This document shows, one piece after another, positions 36,882 through 46,025 of a stretch of DNA of 64,000 nt. The stretch's first letter is position 1. Each line of letters starts with the position of its first letter. Below the pieces are notes generated by a model. The model worked only from the letters and a program-made list of their open reading frames with translations, searched no databases and had not been told where the DNA came from. Source of the stretch: Clostridium sp031626875 (GTDB taxonomy: Bacteria > Bacillota > Clostridia > Clostridiales > Clostridiaceae); NCBI RefSeq assembly GCF_031626875.1, contig NZ_JANDMF010000023.1, forward strand, positions 20,026 through 84,025, given 5' to 3'. A program made the position numbers and the translations under genes.

Positions 36882-37632
36882 TTTGCCACCTATAAACCTT
36901 TTTATTTATTAGTTTATTTAGTAAATCAAATAATATTGATAGTATAGCTATAATTATAATCCATGCAAATATTGAATTTGTGTTAAAATTCACTTTTTCA
37001 ATTTGTATGGATGATCCCACTCCATATTTAGGTTGTCCATACACTTCACCTGCTATCACTACTTTAAATACCAACGAAAAAGTAGACATTAAAATACCTG
37101 CAATATAAAATCCTATAACAGGCATATATATCCTTTTTACTTTTTGCCAAGTTGAAACTTTATAAATTCTACACATTTCTATAAGTTCTTTATTTATATT
37201 ACCAATTGAACTTATCACACCATCATAAAGTATAGGAAACACTATAACAAATCCCACTATAAAAGGAGCTTCTTCTTTCTTAAACCAAATAAGCGTAAGT
37301 ACTATCAAAACCATTGTAGGGATTGTCTTTCCTATAGCATTTATAGGCTTTAAGAAACTTTTGAAAATGGGGTACATCAAAGATAGCACCCCAAATATAA
37401 CAGCTAAAAGCAAAGCTGCTAGAAAACTGATTAAAGTTCTACTAAGACTACTTAACATATTCCTTAGAAAATCGTCTTTACTTAGAATTTCTTTCATGGA
37501 AATCAATACATTTCCTACTCTAGGAAGATATATTTCATTATTTAATTTAATTGCTACTATATCCCAAAGACCTATTAATATCATACATGATATAATCACT
37601 TGTATTTTACTTTTCCATGTAAACACCTTCAT
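36871..37632 (-). CDS. NitT/TauT-type ABC transporter permease
   Basis: 253 residues, six hydrophobic helices, with the cytoplasmic EAA-like loop PILYDGVISSIGNINKELIEMCRIYKVSTWQKVKRIYMP. It overlaps the lipoprotein gene by 26 bases (start ATG at 37632 inside its end) and the ATPase gene by 11, indicating tight coupling. Similar to SsuC/ThiX-type permeases. Confidence 0.9.
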   Translation of the reverse strand: MKVFTWKSKIQVIISCMILIGLWDIVAIKLNNEIYLPRVGNVLISMKEILSKDDFLRNMLSSLSRTLISFLAALLLAVIFGVLSLMYPIFKSFLKPINAIGKTIPTMVLIVLTLIWFKKEEAPFIVGFVIVFPILYDGVISSIGNINKELIEMCRIYKVSTWQKVKRIYMPVIGFYIAGILMSTFSLVFKVVIAGEVYGQPKYGVGSSIQIEKVNFNTNSIFAWIIIIAILSILFDLLNKLINKKVYRWQNED

Positions 37633-38581
37633 CTGGCACCTTTCCTCCTATAGTCTTTGGATCTAATTCTTTTAACTTATTAAAATAAGCATCATACTCT
37701 TTATAACAATTCTTAATTGGTACATATTTTATATTCGCCTTTTCAATAGAATTAGAAACTATATCTTTATTAACTGATACTCCAAGTTCTTCACAATATG
37801 ATGGTAAATTCGAATTATTTTCAAGAGCAAAATTACAACTAGATTCTATCTGTTTCAAGAAACTTTCCACAAACTTACTATCATTATCAACCAAATCCTT
37901 TTTAATTATGATAGTTGATTGCGGAAAACCATATTCTGAGTTATTTGCCTTTTTCCATTCTTCATTAAAATCCATTATTATTTTTGCATTTGTTTTTTTA
38001 CTTAAAACTTGTGTTAATGCAGGTTCTGGTATAACTGCATAACTTGTTTTACCAGATAGTATAGTTGGTGTAAGCTCTGTAACGCCATTAACATATGAAA
38101 AATTAAAATCAGAATCTAAATTATATCCCTTATCCTTTAATACTGTTCTTGTAATTAAATCAGGAGTCAAACCTTTACCTATATTAAATATTTCTTTTCC
38201 TTTTAACTGATCTATTGAATTTTCTTCTCCAGTTGAAACTAGATAAAAAGCCCCCCAACCAACAGTACCTGCAACAACATATTTTCCTTCTTTATTATAT
38301 TGGGTTGCTGCTACATTAGATGGAACTATTGCTATATCTGTTTCTCCTTTTAATACCTCAGAAACTATATTTTCAGGTGTCTTTTCAATAGAATATTCTA
38401 TGTTATAACCTTTCGATATTTCAGGCTTTTCCTTCATTAGTTTTGCAGTAGCTATTGCTGTTAATCCATCTGGAATAACAACTGTAACTTCTTTTGTTTC
38501 TTTTGTTTCTTTTGACGAACAAGAAACAAATATTCCGAAAGCAAATATTACTGTTAATATTAGTGCAAATTTTTTCTTCAT
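37607..38581 (-). CDS. NitT/TauT-type substrate-binding lipoprotein
   Basis: 324 residues. Signal peptide with lipobox ending FVSC (cysteine near residue 21), then an NMT1/SsuA-like binding domain: VTVVIPDGLTAIATAKLM, IEKTPENIVSEVLKGETDIAIVPSNVAATQ and VVAGTVGWGAFYLVS. First gene of the importer. The ligand (sulfonate, nitrate-like anion, or pyrimidine precursor) is not determined; no TPP or other riboswitch was seen upstream, which argues weakly against thiamine-precursor uptake. Confidence 0.9.
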   Translation of the reverse strand: MKKKFALILTVIFAFGIFVSCSSKETKETKEVTVVIPDGLTAIATAKLMKEKPEISKGYNIEYSIEKTPENIVSEVLKGETDIAIVPSNVAATQYNKEGKYVVAGTVGWGAFYLVSTGEENSIDQLKGKEIFNIGKGLTPDLITRTVLKDKGYNLDSDFNFSYVNGVTELTPTILSGKTSYAVIPEPALTQVLSKKTNAKIIMDFNEEWKKANNSEYGFPQSTIIIKKDLVDNDSKFVESFLKQIESSCNFALENNSNLPSYCEELGVSVNKDIVSNSIEKANIKYVPIKNCYKEYDAYFNKLKELDPKTIGGKVPDEGVYMEK

Positions 38582-38673
38582 AAATTATCCCTCCTAATTT
38601 ATTGTCTAAAATATATGATACTATAATTGAAATTAGATGTCACTTACATGCAAATTTTCTAGCTTTCGATAAT

Positions 38674-38704
38674 AAAGAGCTATCTAAATTAAGATAGCTC
38701 TTTT
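38674..38704. terminator. Stem-loop next to the 160-bp inverted-repeat element
   Basis: 12-bp stem, 38674-38685 with 38692-38703, 6-base loop, T-run on both sides. It would end transcription coming from the yaaR-like gene on the minus strand. Confidence 0.7.
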
Positions 38705-38705
38705 A

Positions 38706-38865
38706 AGGGACATAAAAATAAATAACGAGTCCAAATTTGCCATAAATATTTTTCATCAGGCAAGGAAGCATATTGGTCTCATAGCGGACTATTAAGTCAA
38801 TCTGCTGACACAAGATGATGGAAAATATTCTGGCGGATTGACTTGTTATTTTTTTGATTGTCCCT
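38706..38865. repeat. 160-bp imperfect inverted-repeat element (MITE/REP-like)
   Basis: The ends AGGGACA (38706-38712) and TGTCCCT (38859-38865) are inverted, and about 55 bases inward on each side pair imperfectly. An internal segment AAGTCAATC (near 38790) can also pair with GATTGACTT at the right, giving an alternative fold. It holds no open reading frame and stops two bases from the stop of the yaaR-like gene. It looks like a mobile or dispersed non-coding element. Confidence 0.6.
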
Positions 38866-38867
38866 AA

Positions 38868-39293
38868 TCATCTATAAATATCAACTATTAATCCTTGAAT
38901 TTCATCTATAGTAGATGCAATATTCAAATTTTCCTTCTCATCTCCAAGAAGTACATCTGTAAGCTCCTCAAGTTTAGCATCAACAGTATCAACTGTTATA
39001 AAGTATTGGGTTTGCCAGAAACTTATATCTTTTTTAGTATCATACATAAATTGCAAGACAGATTCTAAATACTCTTTTATAAGCTTTTTATACATCCTAA
39101 CATCAGCATATGTTTTAGTTAAAACAAGTCTATTTCCCTTTTTCTTTATATCATCACACATTCTTTTAAGCTGCTCTTCTGATTTTCTATCCCTTGCTTG
39201 GTTAAAACTCTGTGAAAAATCTTTTTTACCTGATGTAACTTTTCTCTCATCATCACGAGTTATAGTGTTTCTCGAAACTCTCCCAATTTCCAT
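38868..39293 (-). CDS. YaaR family protein (DUF327)
   Basis: 141 residues, helical, with the family features LVLTKTYADVRMYKKLIKEYLESVLQFMYDTKKDISFW and a C-terminal EIQGLIVDIYR. No signal peptide. The family is widespread in Firmicutes with no assigned function. Its stop codon abuts the inverted-repeat element. Monocistronic, divergent from the helicase gene. Confidence 0.85.
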   Translation of the reverse strand: MEIGRVSRNTITRDDERKVTSGKKDFSQSFNQARDRKSEEQLKRMCDDIKKKGNRLVLTKTYADVRMYKKLIKEYLESVLQFMYDTKKDISFWQTQYFITVDTVDAKLEELTDVLLGDEKENLNIASTIDEIQGLIVDIYR

Positions 39294-39437
39294 AGTACCA
39301 TTCCTTTCTACTGATAATTATAACAAAAAAAATTTCATTAAACTATATACTAGTTTGCATAATAAAATATTTTTCTCGTTATTTCTTGCATAAATGTATA
39401 TAATAATTATTATGAATATTAACTTAAGGAGAAATAT

Positions 39438-40574
39438 ATGGAATCTTTTAACGAACTAAATCTAAATAAAAAACTAATAGTAGGCCTAGAGAAACAAGGC
39501 ATTACTGTTCCTACAGGCATTCAAGCCTCGGTTATCCCTGAAGCTATAAAAAATAAAGATATTATAGGTGAAGCACATACTGGTAGTGGAAAAACCCTTG
39601 CTTTTATTCTTCCTTTATTTGAGAAAATCAATACAGAAAAAAGAGAAATGCAAGCTCTTATTCTAGCTCCGACTCATGAATTGGTAATGCAGATAGATTC
39701 TCAAATAAAATTACTAGCTAAAAATTCAGAAATTCCAGTCACCTCATTATCTATAATTGGTGATGTAAATATTGATAAGCAAATAAAAAAACTTAAAGAT
39801 AACAAACCACATATTATAGTTGGGTCTACTGGAAGAATACTTGACCTTATAAAGAAAAAGAAAAAAATCACTGCACATACTATAAAAACCATAGTAATAG
39901 ATGAAGCTGACAATCTTCTTGATAATACAAGTTCTGCTATGGTTAAAGATGTTATTAAAACTACCATGAAAGATAGGCAACTTATGGTATTCTCTGCTAC
40001 TATAAATGGAAATACTTTATCTACTGCAAAAGAACTTATGAATGAACCTATCATATTTAAAAACAATGAAAAAGTATCTTTAAATCCAAATATAGAGCAT
40101 ATTTATATAGAAGTTGATCCTAGAGAAAAATTTGAAACTTTAAGAAAACTCATAGCTGCTACTGATCCTCAGAAAGCTTTAGTATTTGTAAACAAAGGAT
40201 ATGAAATTAATATGATAGCTGATAAATTAAACTTCCATAACAAAGCTACTTTTGCTATTCACAAAGGTGTTAGCAAGGAACAAAGGCAAAATGCCCTTGA
40301 AAGTTTTAGAAATGGAAAAATAAATATACTGGTTTCTTCAGATATTTCAGCAAGAGGATTAGACATACAAGGAATTACACATATTATAAATCTTGATTTC
40401 CCTACCAATTCTAATGAATATCTTCATAGAGCTGGTAGAACTGCAAGAGGTGCAAATTCAGGTTACACAATTTCACTAGTAACTGCAAAAGAAAGAGCTG
40501 CTGTTAGAATTTATGAAAGAGAATTTGAAATTGAAATAAAAAAGAAAAAATTATCTCATGGCCAATTAATATAA
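39438..40574 (+). CDS. DEAD-box RNA helicase
   Basis: 378 residues, the two RecA-like domains only, without a C-terminal extension. Q motif and motif I (GEAHTGSGKT), motif Ia (LAPTHEL), motif II (IDEAD), motif III (SAT), motif IV to VI (VFVNKG, SSDISARGLDIQG, HRAGRTARG). It would unwind or remodel RNA in ribosome assembly or mRNA decay. RBS AAGGAG precedes the ATG. Which of the several clostridial helicases it corresponds to is not clear. Confidence 0.94.
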   Translation: MESFNELNLNKKLIVGLEKQGITVPTGIQASVIPEAIKNKDIIGEAHTGSGKTLAFILPLFEKINTEKREMQALILAPTHELVMQIDSQIKLLAKNSEIPVTSLSIIGDVNIDKQIKKLKDNKPHIIVGSTGRILDLIKKKKKITAHTIKTIVIDEADNLLDNTSSAMVKDVIKTTMKDRQLMVFSATINGNTLSTAKELMNEPIIFKNNEKVSLNPNIEHIYIEVDPREKFETLRKLIAATDPQKALVFVNKGYEINMIADKLNFHNKATFAIHKGVSKEQRQNALESFRNGKINILVSSDISARGLDIQGITHIINLDFPTNSNEYLHRAGRTARGANSGYTISLVTAKERAAVRIYEREFEIEIKKKKLSHGQLI

Positions 40575-40608
40575 GATAAAATATACAAATTTGTATCTTA
40601 TCACTTTT

Positions 40609-40659
40609 AAGGAGCTGTCTAAAACAGAGATTTAAAATCTCCATTTTAGACAGCTCCTT
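40609..40659 (+). terminator. Helicase terminator
   Basis: 16-bp perfect outer stem (40609-40624 with 40644-40659) and an inner GAGATT/AATCTC stem. A preceding short palindrome, ATACAAATTTGTAT, lies just after the stop codon. Confidence 0.75.
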
Positions 40660-41050
40660 AAAATGTCGTTTGCAAAGTAATTATAGACTTTTAATAAAAT
40701 CCCAAATCATGTTTAACTATGAATATCTTCATTAATCCCCTAACTATATACTTTGAATTAGTCGTTATGTATTCAAAATATATATATTTATTTATATTCA
40801 TAATAAATTAACATTACTTCCTCACCCATTAGTTTTTCTTAAAATATATATAATACCAAAACTACTAATGGGTTTCTCTCATACTTCCCCATCCTCCTTA
40901 TAATATATTTTATGTCTAATTTGTCGTTTAATATGCTTTCCTATTTACTCTATTCTACATGGTTATCGCTTCTATTTAAACAATTTCATCTTAAAATGCC
41001 TCAATAAGCTCGTGAAATAAAATATTATTATTCACTCCAAACCATAACTT
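40660..41050. other. Intergenic region with one stem-loop
   Basis: About 390 A/T-rich bases between the helicase terminator and the DUF2087 gene. I see no open reading frame or promoter of note. An inverted repeat with 10-base arms ACCCATTAGT (40823-40832) and ACTAATGGGT (40863-40872) and a 30-base loop lies about 180 bases beyond the DUF2087 stop. Confidence 0.5.
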
Positions 41051-41821
41051 TTACTCTTTTACCCAATAACTCTTACAATCATTAGTTCTTTCTATATAAC
41101 CATACTCTATTAACGCTCTTCTTAAAGTTACATAATCTTCATATATTCTCTTTAAAATCCTATTAATTTCTTTTTCTGAATAAGTTTTTCCCTTAGAAAA
41201 ATTTTTAGTTATCTCCTCTAATATAATAATCTTCTTTTTAGCTTTAGCTGGGTAGTTTTTTAATGCACCATTCTCATACATATAATTTTTAATAGTATCC
41301 TCTTTTTCTTTATCTGTTATATTAAATCTATCATCTATGATAGTAGCTGTCTTATGCACATCACATATTACTGCTTTATCTAACTTATTTATCTTTTTGT
41401 TAGTACCTTTAGAAATCAAATCCATCATAGCTAGAAATAGTCTTGCTTGTTTTTCTTTTTCCCTTAACTTGTACTTATGATTTCTAATAGTTGATTGTGT
41501 TACTCCAAGCTTTGCTGCTATTTCTTTATCTGATAAACCTTCTGCAATTAGAGATACTACCTCTTTTTGAACATCTGAAATCCCTATGAAAGTTGAATTC
41601 ATCCCTAAAAGATAATGAATCATTGATCCATGTCTTTCTTCTATATGAATTTCTGCAGCTTTCTTTGCTTCATATAATTCAGAATCAACTTCATATATAC
41701 GTCCTTTTTCAAAAATTTCTTCACAAATGATACATCTATAATTCTTTTCATCTTCTACAAATCCTTCTTTAACCTCCTCTACTCTTGCATTCCAAAATAA
41801 TTCATTTGATTTCATATCCAT
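41051..41821 (-). CDS. LuxR-type HTH transcriptional regulator with DUF2087 domain
   Basis: 256 residues from the ATG at 41821 (AAAGGG nine bases upstream; an in-frame TTG lies three codons earlier). N-terminal part with CIICEEIF...HIEERHG, a possible C2H2 zinc site; then a LuxR-type HTH, SDVQKEVVSLIAEGLSDKEIAAKLGVTQSTIRNHKYKLREK, about 90-140; C-terminal DUF2087 about 175-256 (LKNYPAKAKKKIIILEEI...SKGKTYSEKEINRIL). The DUF2087 domain is common in bacterial regulators; its ligand is unknown. Monocistronic. Confidence 0.82.
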   Translation of the reverse strand: MDMKSNELFWNARVEEVKEGFVEDEKNYRCIICEEIFEKGRIYEVDSELYEAKKAAEIHIEERHGSMIHYLLGMNSTFIGISDVQKEVVSLIAEGLSDKEIAAKLGVTQSTIRNHKYKLREKEKQARLFLAMMDLISKGTNKKINKLDKAVICDVHKTATIIDDRFNITDKEKEDTIKNYMYENGALKNYPAKAKKKIIILEEITKNFSKGKTYSEKEINRILKRIYEDYVTLRRALIEYGYIERTNDCKSYWVKE

Positions 41822-42121
41822 ACAGAACAACCCTTTCCATTAATTTACTCTATATTTATATTACTCTCAATTCTAAGCTTTGTCTATATATTTATAGACT
41901 ATTTTATTTTTTGTTTATAATATCGCAAACTTTTTACACTTTTGTTGCATTGCATATTTTGAATCTTTATTATATCTTCATACATATATCTATTTAAAAA
42001 ATTTCACAATTAAATATGGCTCACTATCTTTATCTTTAAACTATTACTTATTACAATATTTAAAATACTTTTTACCTAGTCTAACTTTAAATTTCACATT
42101 ATTTTCACATATTATAGCCAT
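41822..42121. other. Upstream region of the DUF2087 gene
   Basis: 300 A/T-rich bases with no gene. An 18-base palindrome, GTCTATA-N4-TATAGAC (41882-41899), lies about 60 bases before the DUF2087 start and could be an operator. Nothing else stands out. Confidence 0.4.
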
Positions 42122-42249
42122 AGTATTCCCACAATACTCTAATATAATAATAAACATAAAGTAGTTAATCATTATTTATTTCCCCTATTAAAATAAATAA
42201 TAACTATTAAAATGGCTTATCTTCCCCTATAGATAAGCCATTCTTTTTT
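42122..42249 (+). ncRNA. Candidate small RNA with three C-rich hairpin loops
   Basis: Three successive hairpins: AGTATT-CCCAC-AATACT (42122-42138); an 11-bp stem with loop CCCCTATTA (42171-42201); and a perfect 12-bp stem with loop TCCCCTAT (42211-42242) followed by six T, a classic terminator on the plus strand. No plus-strand gene lies upstream, so the terminator has no other owner. C-rich loops are a known feature of Firmicute small RNAs that pair with Shine-Dalgarno sequences. The 5' end is uncertain; TATTAT (42110-42115) and TATAAT (42143-42148) are possible -10 sites. It could instead be a leader of the gene at 42477. Confidence 0.5.
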
Positions 42250-42476
42250 ATAAAAATACACATCTATCTCTTATTCCCCCATGCAAACAGTAAGCTTAAT
42301 ATTTATACCATCTTTTATATCTATACTTTCAAAATTTAATATATATCTCCTTATATTTTTTAGTAACACAGAATATATTTTTTCTTGTTAATATTTTGGT
42401 AATATTTTTACCATAATTAGAAACATTTATATATTATTATCTGAATGTAAAATAAATTATTAAGGAGATATAAATT

Positions 42477-42989
42477 ATGAAAAAAATGAACAAAACAAAA
42501 ATTAAAACACTATGTGCTGGAGTACTAGCAACTGTGCTTCTTTCTTCAACATCTGTCTTTGCTGCAACTGATATTAGTTCAACTACTAAAACTAATGCTA
42601 GTTCAACCACTAAATATATGTATGATCCTTCATCCATGTATCGCCAATATTATGATGGTACTGTATATGTGACAAACGTACATTTAGAAAACCCAATTAC
42701 TTATAACGGCAAATCATATACGTATATAAACATTACTATGAGCGACAATTCACATATAAATACATTTGCAGAGTCTTTGGTTGATTATAATCACAAAAAT
42801 AATGACATTTCTATAGCCTCATTACAAATATTATTAAATCATTATGGATACTGCTTACATGTTACTGGAATATTTGATACCAACACATTTGACGCATTAT
42901 CTGACTTCCAAAGGAAATATCCTGATTGTGGTGCTATTAATGGAGTTTGTGGCGAAAAAACTTGGAAAACACTTGTTAATAACTTCTAA
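42477..42989 (+). CDS. Secreted peptidoglycan-binding-domain protein
   Basis: 170 residues. Signal peptide about 1-29, cleavage after VFA. The middle is tyrosine/threonine-rich without a match I recognise. The C-terminal about 65 residues form a PG_binding_1-type domain (ISIASLQILLNHYGYCLHVTGIFDTNTFDALSDFQRKYPD...GVCGEKTWKTLVNNF). It is expected to bind the cell wall; no catalytic domain is present. RBS AAGGAGA. Monocistronic, with a long terminator stem downstream. Confidence 0.85.
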   Translation: MKKMNKTKIKTLCAGVLATVLLSSTSVFAATDISSTTKTNASSTTKYMYDPSSMYRQYYDGTVYVTNVHLENPITYNGKSYTYINITMSDNSHINTFAESLVDYNHKNNDISIASLQILLNHYGYCLHVTGIFDTNTFDALSDFQRKYPDCGAINGVCGEKTWKTLVNNF

Positions 42990-43012
42990 TATTAATATAT
43001 AATAAACATTAA

Positions 43013-43057
43013 CTGACAAAGAAAAAATGACCCATCAAGGTCATTTTTCTTTGTCAG
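43013..43057. terminator. Bidirectional terminator
   Basis: Arms 43013-43032 and 43039-43057 form a 19-bp stem with a single bulged base and a 6-base loop. Serves the convergent 42477 gene and yebC-like gene. Confidence 0.8.
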
Positions 43058-43119
43058 ATAATGATATTTAATCTCTAATTCTAAAATAAATTCTTTATAT
43101 TAGTTGTTTATAAAAATCC

Positions 43120-43860
43120 CTATTCATCCCATCCTTCAGGGAATTCAGCATTGTGGTAGACTTCTTGAACATCATCATCATCCTCAAGTAAATCTAACAT
43201 CTTTTGAAACTTCTTAGCATCATCTTCGTTAATTTCAGTATATGTATCTGGTATCATCTTAACAGCAGCATCTAAGAATTCAATTTTTTCTGCTTCTAAA
43301 GCTTCTCTAACTGTTCCAAAATCATCTGGTTCAGTAGTTACTATAAATACTTCCTCTTCTTCTGCTGAGAAATCTTCTGCTCCTGCATCTAAAGCTAACA
43401 TCATCATCTCATCTTCATCTCTATCAGCTTTTTCTATAACTATTTCTCCTTTTTCTTGAAACATGAATCCTACACAACCAGTAGCCCCCATATTTCCTCC
43501 ACCTTTTGTAAAGGCACTTCTAACATTTCCTGCTGATCTATTTTTATTATCAGTAAGAGTTTCAACAATTACAGCAACTCCACTTGGCCCATAACCTTCA
43601 TATACAATTGTTTCATAGCTTACTGAATTTATATCTCCTTCAGCTTTTTTAATTGCTCTAGCAATAATATCATTAGGCATATTTGCTGCCTTGGCTTTTG
43701 CTATAACATCTCTAAGCCTTGCATTAATATCTGGATTAGCTCCACCATTCTTAATAGCTAGTGCTAATTCTTTACCTATCTTTGTGAATATTTTTCCTCT
43801 TTTAGCATCAACTTTACCTTTTTTATTTTGAATGTTATGCCATTTTGAGTGTCCTGACAT
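43120..43860 (-). CDS. yebC: YebC/PmpR family protein
   Basis: 246 residues. The start MSGHSKWHNIQNKKGKVDAKRGKIFTKIGKEL and GGANPDINARLRDVIAKAKAANMPNDIIARAIKKAEG are diagnostic. The family was first described as DNA-binding regulators and later linked to translation of proline-rich stretches. Cytoplasmic. It has its own RBS 92 bases after the yigZ gene start region ends, so it may be the end of the same transcript. Confidence 0.96.
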   Translation of the reverse strand: MSGHSKWHNIQNKKGKVDAKRGKIFTKIGKELALAIKNGGANPDINARLRDVIAKAKAANMPNDIIARAIKKAEGDINSVSYETIVYEGYGPSGVAVIVETLTDNKNRSAGNVRSAFTKGGGNMGATGCVGFMFQEKGEIVIEKADRDEDEMMMLALDAGAEDFSAEEEEVFIVTTEPDDFGTVREALEAEKIEFLDAAVKMIPDTYTEINEDDAKKFQKMLDLLEDDDDVQEVYHNAEFPEGWDE

Positions 43861-43952
43861 GCTTATTCCTCCTATCTTAATTACATAAAACCTATAAAAT
43901 TATATCATATTTTTAAAGGAAATAAAAGACATACACCTTCCTATCATCTATT

Positions 43953-44606
43953 CTATATAGACATATCTCCATATAATCTATTTCCTTCTTTGAAGTATAT
44001 ACCCTCATGACTTCTATTAACTAAAGCTTTGCCATTGGTAGAATCAATCAGCTCTTTTTCTATTATAGCTAAATTTTCCATCTCAACTAAAATGTATAAT
44101 TCTACCTTTTCCTCATATGATATATCATCAATATGCCAAAGATTCTGAGAGCAAACATACTGAACCTTTCCTAAAAGATCATAGTCTAGAATAATAGTAA
44201 GTTTTACTCCATCTACTTTTTCTATTATACCTGCAGCTTTAACAGCAATAGATGCCCCTTTAGTATAGGCCCTAGTAAGTCCCCCTGCACCTAAAAGTAC
44301 TCCACCAAAATACCTTGTTACAACAACAGCACAATCTGTTATTCCGCTTTTTTTCATCACTTCAAGTATTGGTATTCCTGCTGTACCTTGAGGTTCTCCA
44401 TCATCTGAATATCTCTGAATCCCCATATTTTTTCCTATTACATAAGCAAAACAGTTATGTCTTGCTTGCTTATGTTTTGATTTTATTTCATTTACAAATT
44501 CTCGTGCTTCCTCTTCAGACTCTACTCTTTTTGCATATCCAATAAATTCAGATTTTTTTTCTTCGAAGGAATCCTCTCCAAAATTTCTTATAGTTACATA
44601 TGACAT
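43953..44606 (-). CDS. YigZ/IMPACT family protein
   Basis: 217 residues. UPF0029 N-terminal domain with KSEFIGYAKRVESEEEAREFVNEIKSKHKQARHNCFAYVIG and YSDDGEPQGTAGIPIL, VVTRYFGGVLLGAGGL, then a smaller C-terminal domain. Related to eukaryotic IMPACT; bacterial role is uncertain. Its ATG is inside the end of the MocR gene (13-base overlap) behind AGGAGG, so it is coupled to it. Confidence 0.93.
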   Translation of the reverse strand: MSYVTIRNFGEDSFEEKKSEFIGYAKRVESEEEAREFVNEIKSKHKQARHNCFAYVIGKNMGIQRYSDDGEPQGTAGIPILEVMKKSGITDCAVVVTRYFGGVLLGAGGLTRAYTKGASIAVKAAGIIEKVDGVKLTIILDYDLLGKVQYVCSQNLWHIDDISYEEKVELYILVEMENLAIIEKELIDSTNGKALVNRSHEGIYFKEGNRLYGDMSI

Positions 44607-46009
44607 AATTCTAATTCCTCCTTAATAATTTCAAGCCCTTTTACTATCTTTTCTTTATCTGTTTGAGAAAAGCCTATTCTAAATGTCCTGTCTCCATCTT
44701 TCATATTTCTAAAGAACAAAACTCCTGGCGTTATATATACCCCTTTTTTAGCAAGTTTCAAAAAAAATTCCCTAGATTTAATATATTCCTTATTCAAGGT
44801 CAAATAAAAATTCAATCCTCCACCTGGCTTATTATAAGTAACATATTCATTGAGTTCTTTATCTAAAATATCTGTCATAAGCTTATATCTTTCATGATAT
44901 TCTTTGTTTAACAACCCAATGTTATCTTTCCATTTATCTTCATCAATGTACATTTCTAGCGCTCTTTGCATAAGACTTGATGTTGCTATATCTGTATTAA
45001 ATTTTGAATTTTGCATACTTTCCTTAAATACAGCTGGCATAACCATATAACCAATTCTAATACCAGGCAAAAATATCTTAGAAAAACTTTTAATATAAAT
45101 AACTCTATCATCTCTGTCTAACCACTTAAAAGGCATGTACTCCACGCCTTCATCATAAATTAGCTCAGAAAGATAATCATCTTCTATAATATAAAAATCA
45201 TACTTCTTTGCAAGTTTTATTATTTTTTTCTTTTTTTCCAAAGAATAACTTATTCCAGTAGGATTTTGAAAATAACTCATAGTATAAAAACAACTAATTT
45301 TATTTTTCTTTAAAATTTCCTCAAACTTATCTAAGTTAACTCCATCACTTTCCATTTCAACTTCAAATATATTTGCTCTTCTCCACATAAATACAGATAA
45401 TGCGCCACCATAAGTAGGTTTTTCAACTATAACATTATCATTAATATTTAATATAACTTTGGATGCAATATCAATCCCTTGTTGAGCTCCTGAAACTATC
45501 AATATATCTTCATCTTGAAGAGTATCATCCCAAAAAGCTCTATTAATAGTTCCTCTAAGCTTTTCATACCCTAGAGCATTTTGAGAAATTAAAGCTTCTG
45601 CTCCATCCCTATCTAAAACTCTATTTATTATATCTTTAAAGTCTTCTATTGGAAACAATACTTCTCCTGTTGTTTCTCCAGCGAAATCTATTGCTTTTTC
45701 TATATTTCCTGACATTAACCTTTTAAAAATCTTTGAATATTCCTTTTTAAAAACGGATATATTTTCTTTTCTTTTAACATATGTTCCACTGCCTACCTTT
45801 TGGTAGGCAAATCCATCACTTTGAAGTTTTTTATATGCATTTACTATAGTAACCTTATTAACTTTTAAAAAATCAGTATATTCTCTTATGGTAGGAAGTT
45901 TCTCCCCATCTTCTACCACTTTTTTTTCAATTAATTTTTTTAAATGTAGGGCTATTTGTACATATTTAGGTATTTCTTCTTTAAAATTAACTCTAAACTG
46001 CTCATTCAT
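44594..46009 (-). CDS. MocR-type regulator: GntR HTH fused to PLP aminotransferase domain
   Basis: 471 residues. A winged-helix GntR domain about 1-75 (KLPTIREYTDFLKVNKVTIVNAYKKLQSDGFAYQKVGSGTYV) followed by a class I aminotransferase fold with PLP lysine in YIKSFSKIFLPGIRIGY. Such regulators sense vitamin B6 or amino-acid ligands via the PLP domain. Its target is unknown; no PLP-synthesis gene is in the window. It follows the nucleotidyltransferase gene by 16 bases. Confidence 0.93.
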   Translation of the reverse strand: MNEQFRVNFKEEIPKYVQIALHLKKLIEKKVVEDGEKLPTIREYTDFLKVNKVTIVNAYKKLQSDGFAYQKVGSGTYVKRKENISVFKKEYSKIFKRLMSGNIEKAIDFAGETTGEVLFPIEDFKDIINRVLDRDGAEALISQNALGYEKLRGTINRAFWDDTLQDEDILIVSGAQQGIDIASKVILNINDNVIVEKPTYGGALSVFMWRRANIFEVEMESDGVNLDKFEEILKKNKISCFYTMSYFQNPTGISYSLEKKKKIIKLAKKYDFYIIEDDYLSELIYDEGVEYMPFKWLDRDDRVIYIKSFSKIFLPGIRIGYMVMPAVFKESMQNSKFNTDIATSSLMQRALEMYIDEDKWKDNIGLLNKEYHERYKLMTDILDKELNEYVTYNKPGGGLNFYLTLNKEYIKSREFFLKLAKKGVYITPGVLFFRNMKDGDRTFRIGFSQTDKEKIVKGLEIIKEELELCHM

Positions 46010-46025
46010 TATAAAAGCTCCACTT

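Noticed and set aside
38582..38673. TPP riboswitch for the NitT/TauT-type importer
   Set aside because: No CTGAGA or other thi-box core is seen upstream of the binding-protein gene.
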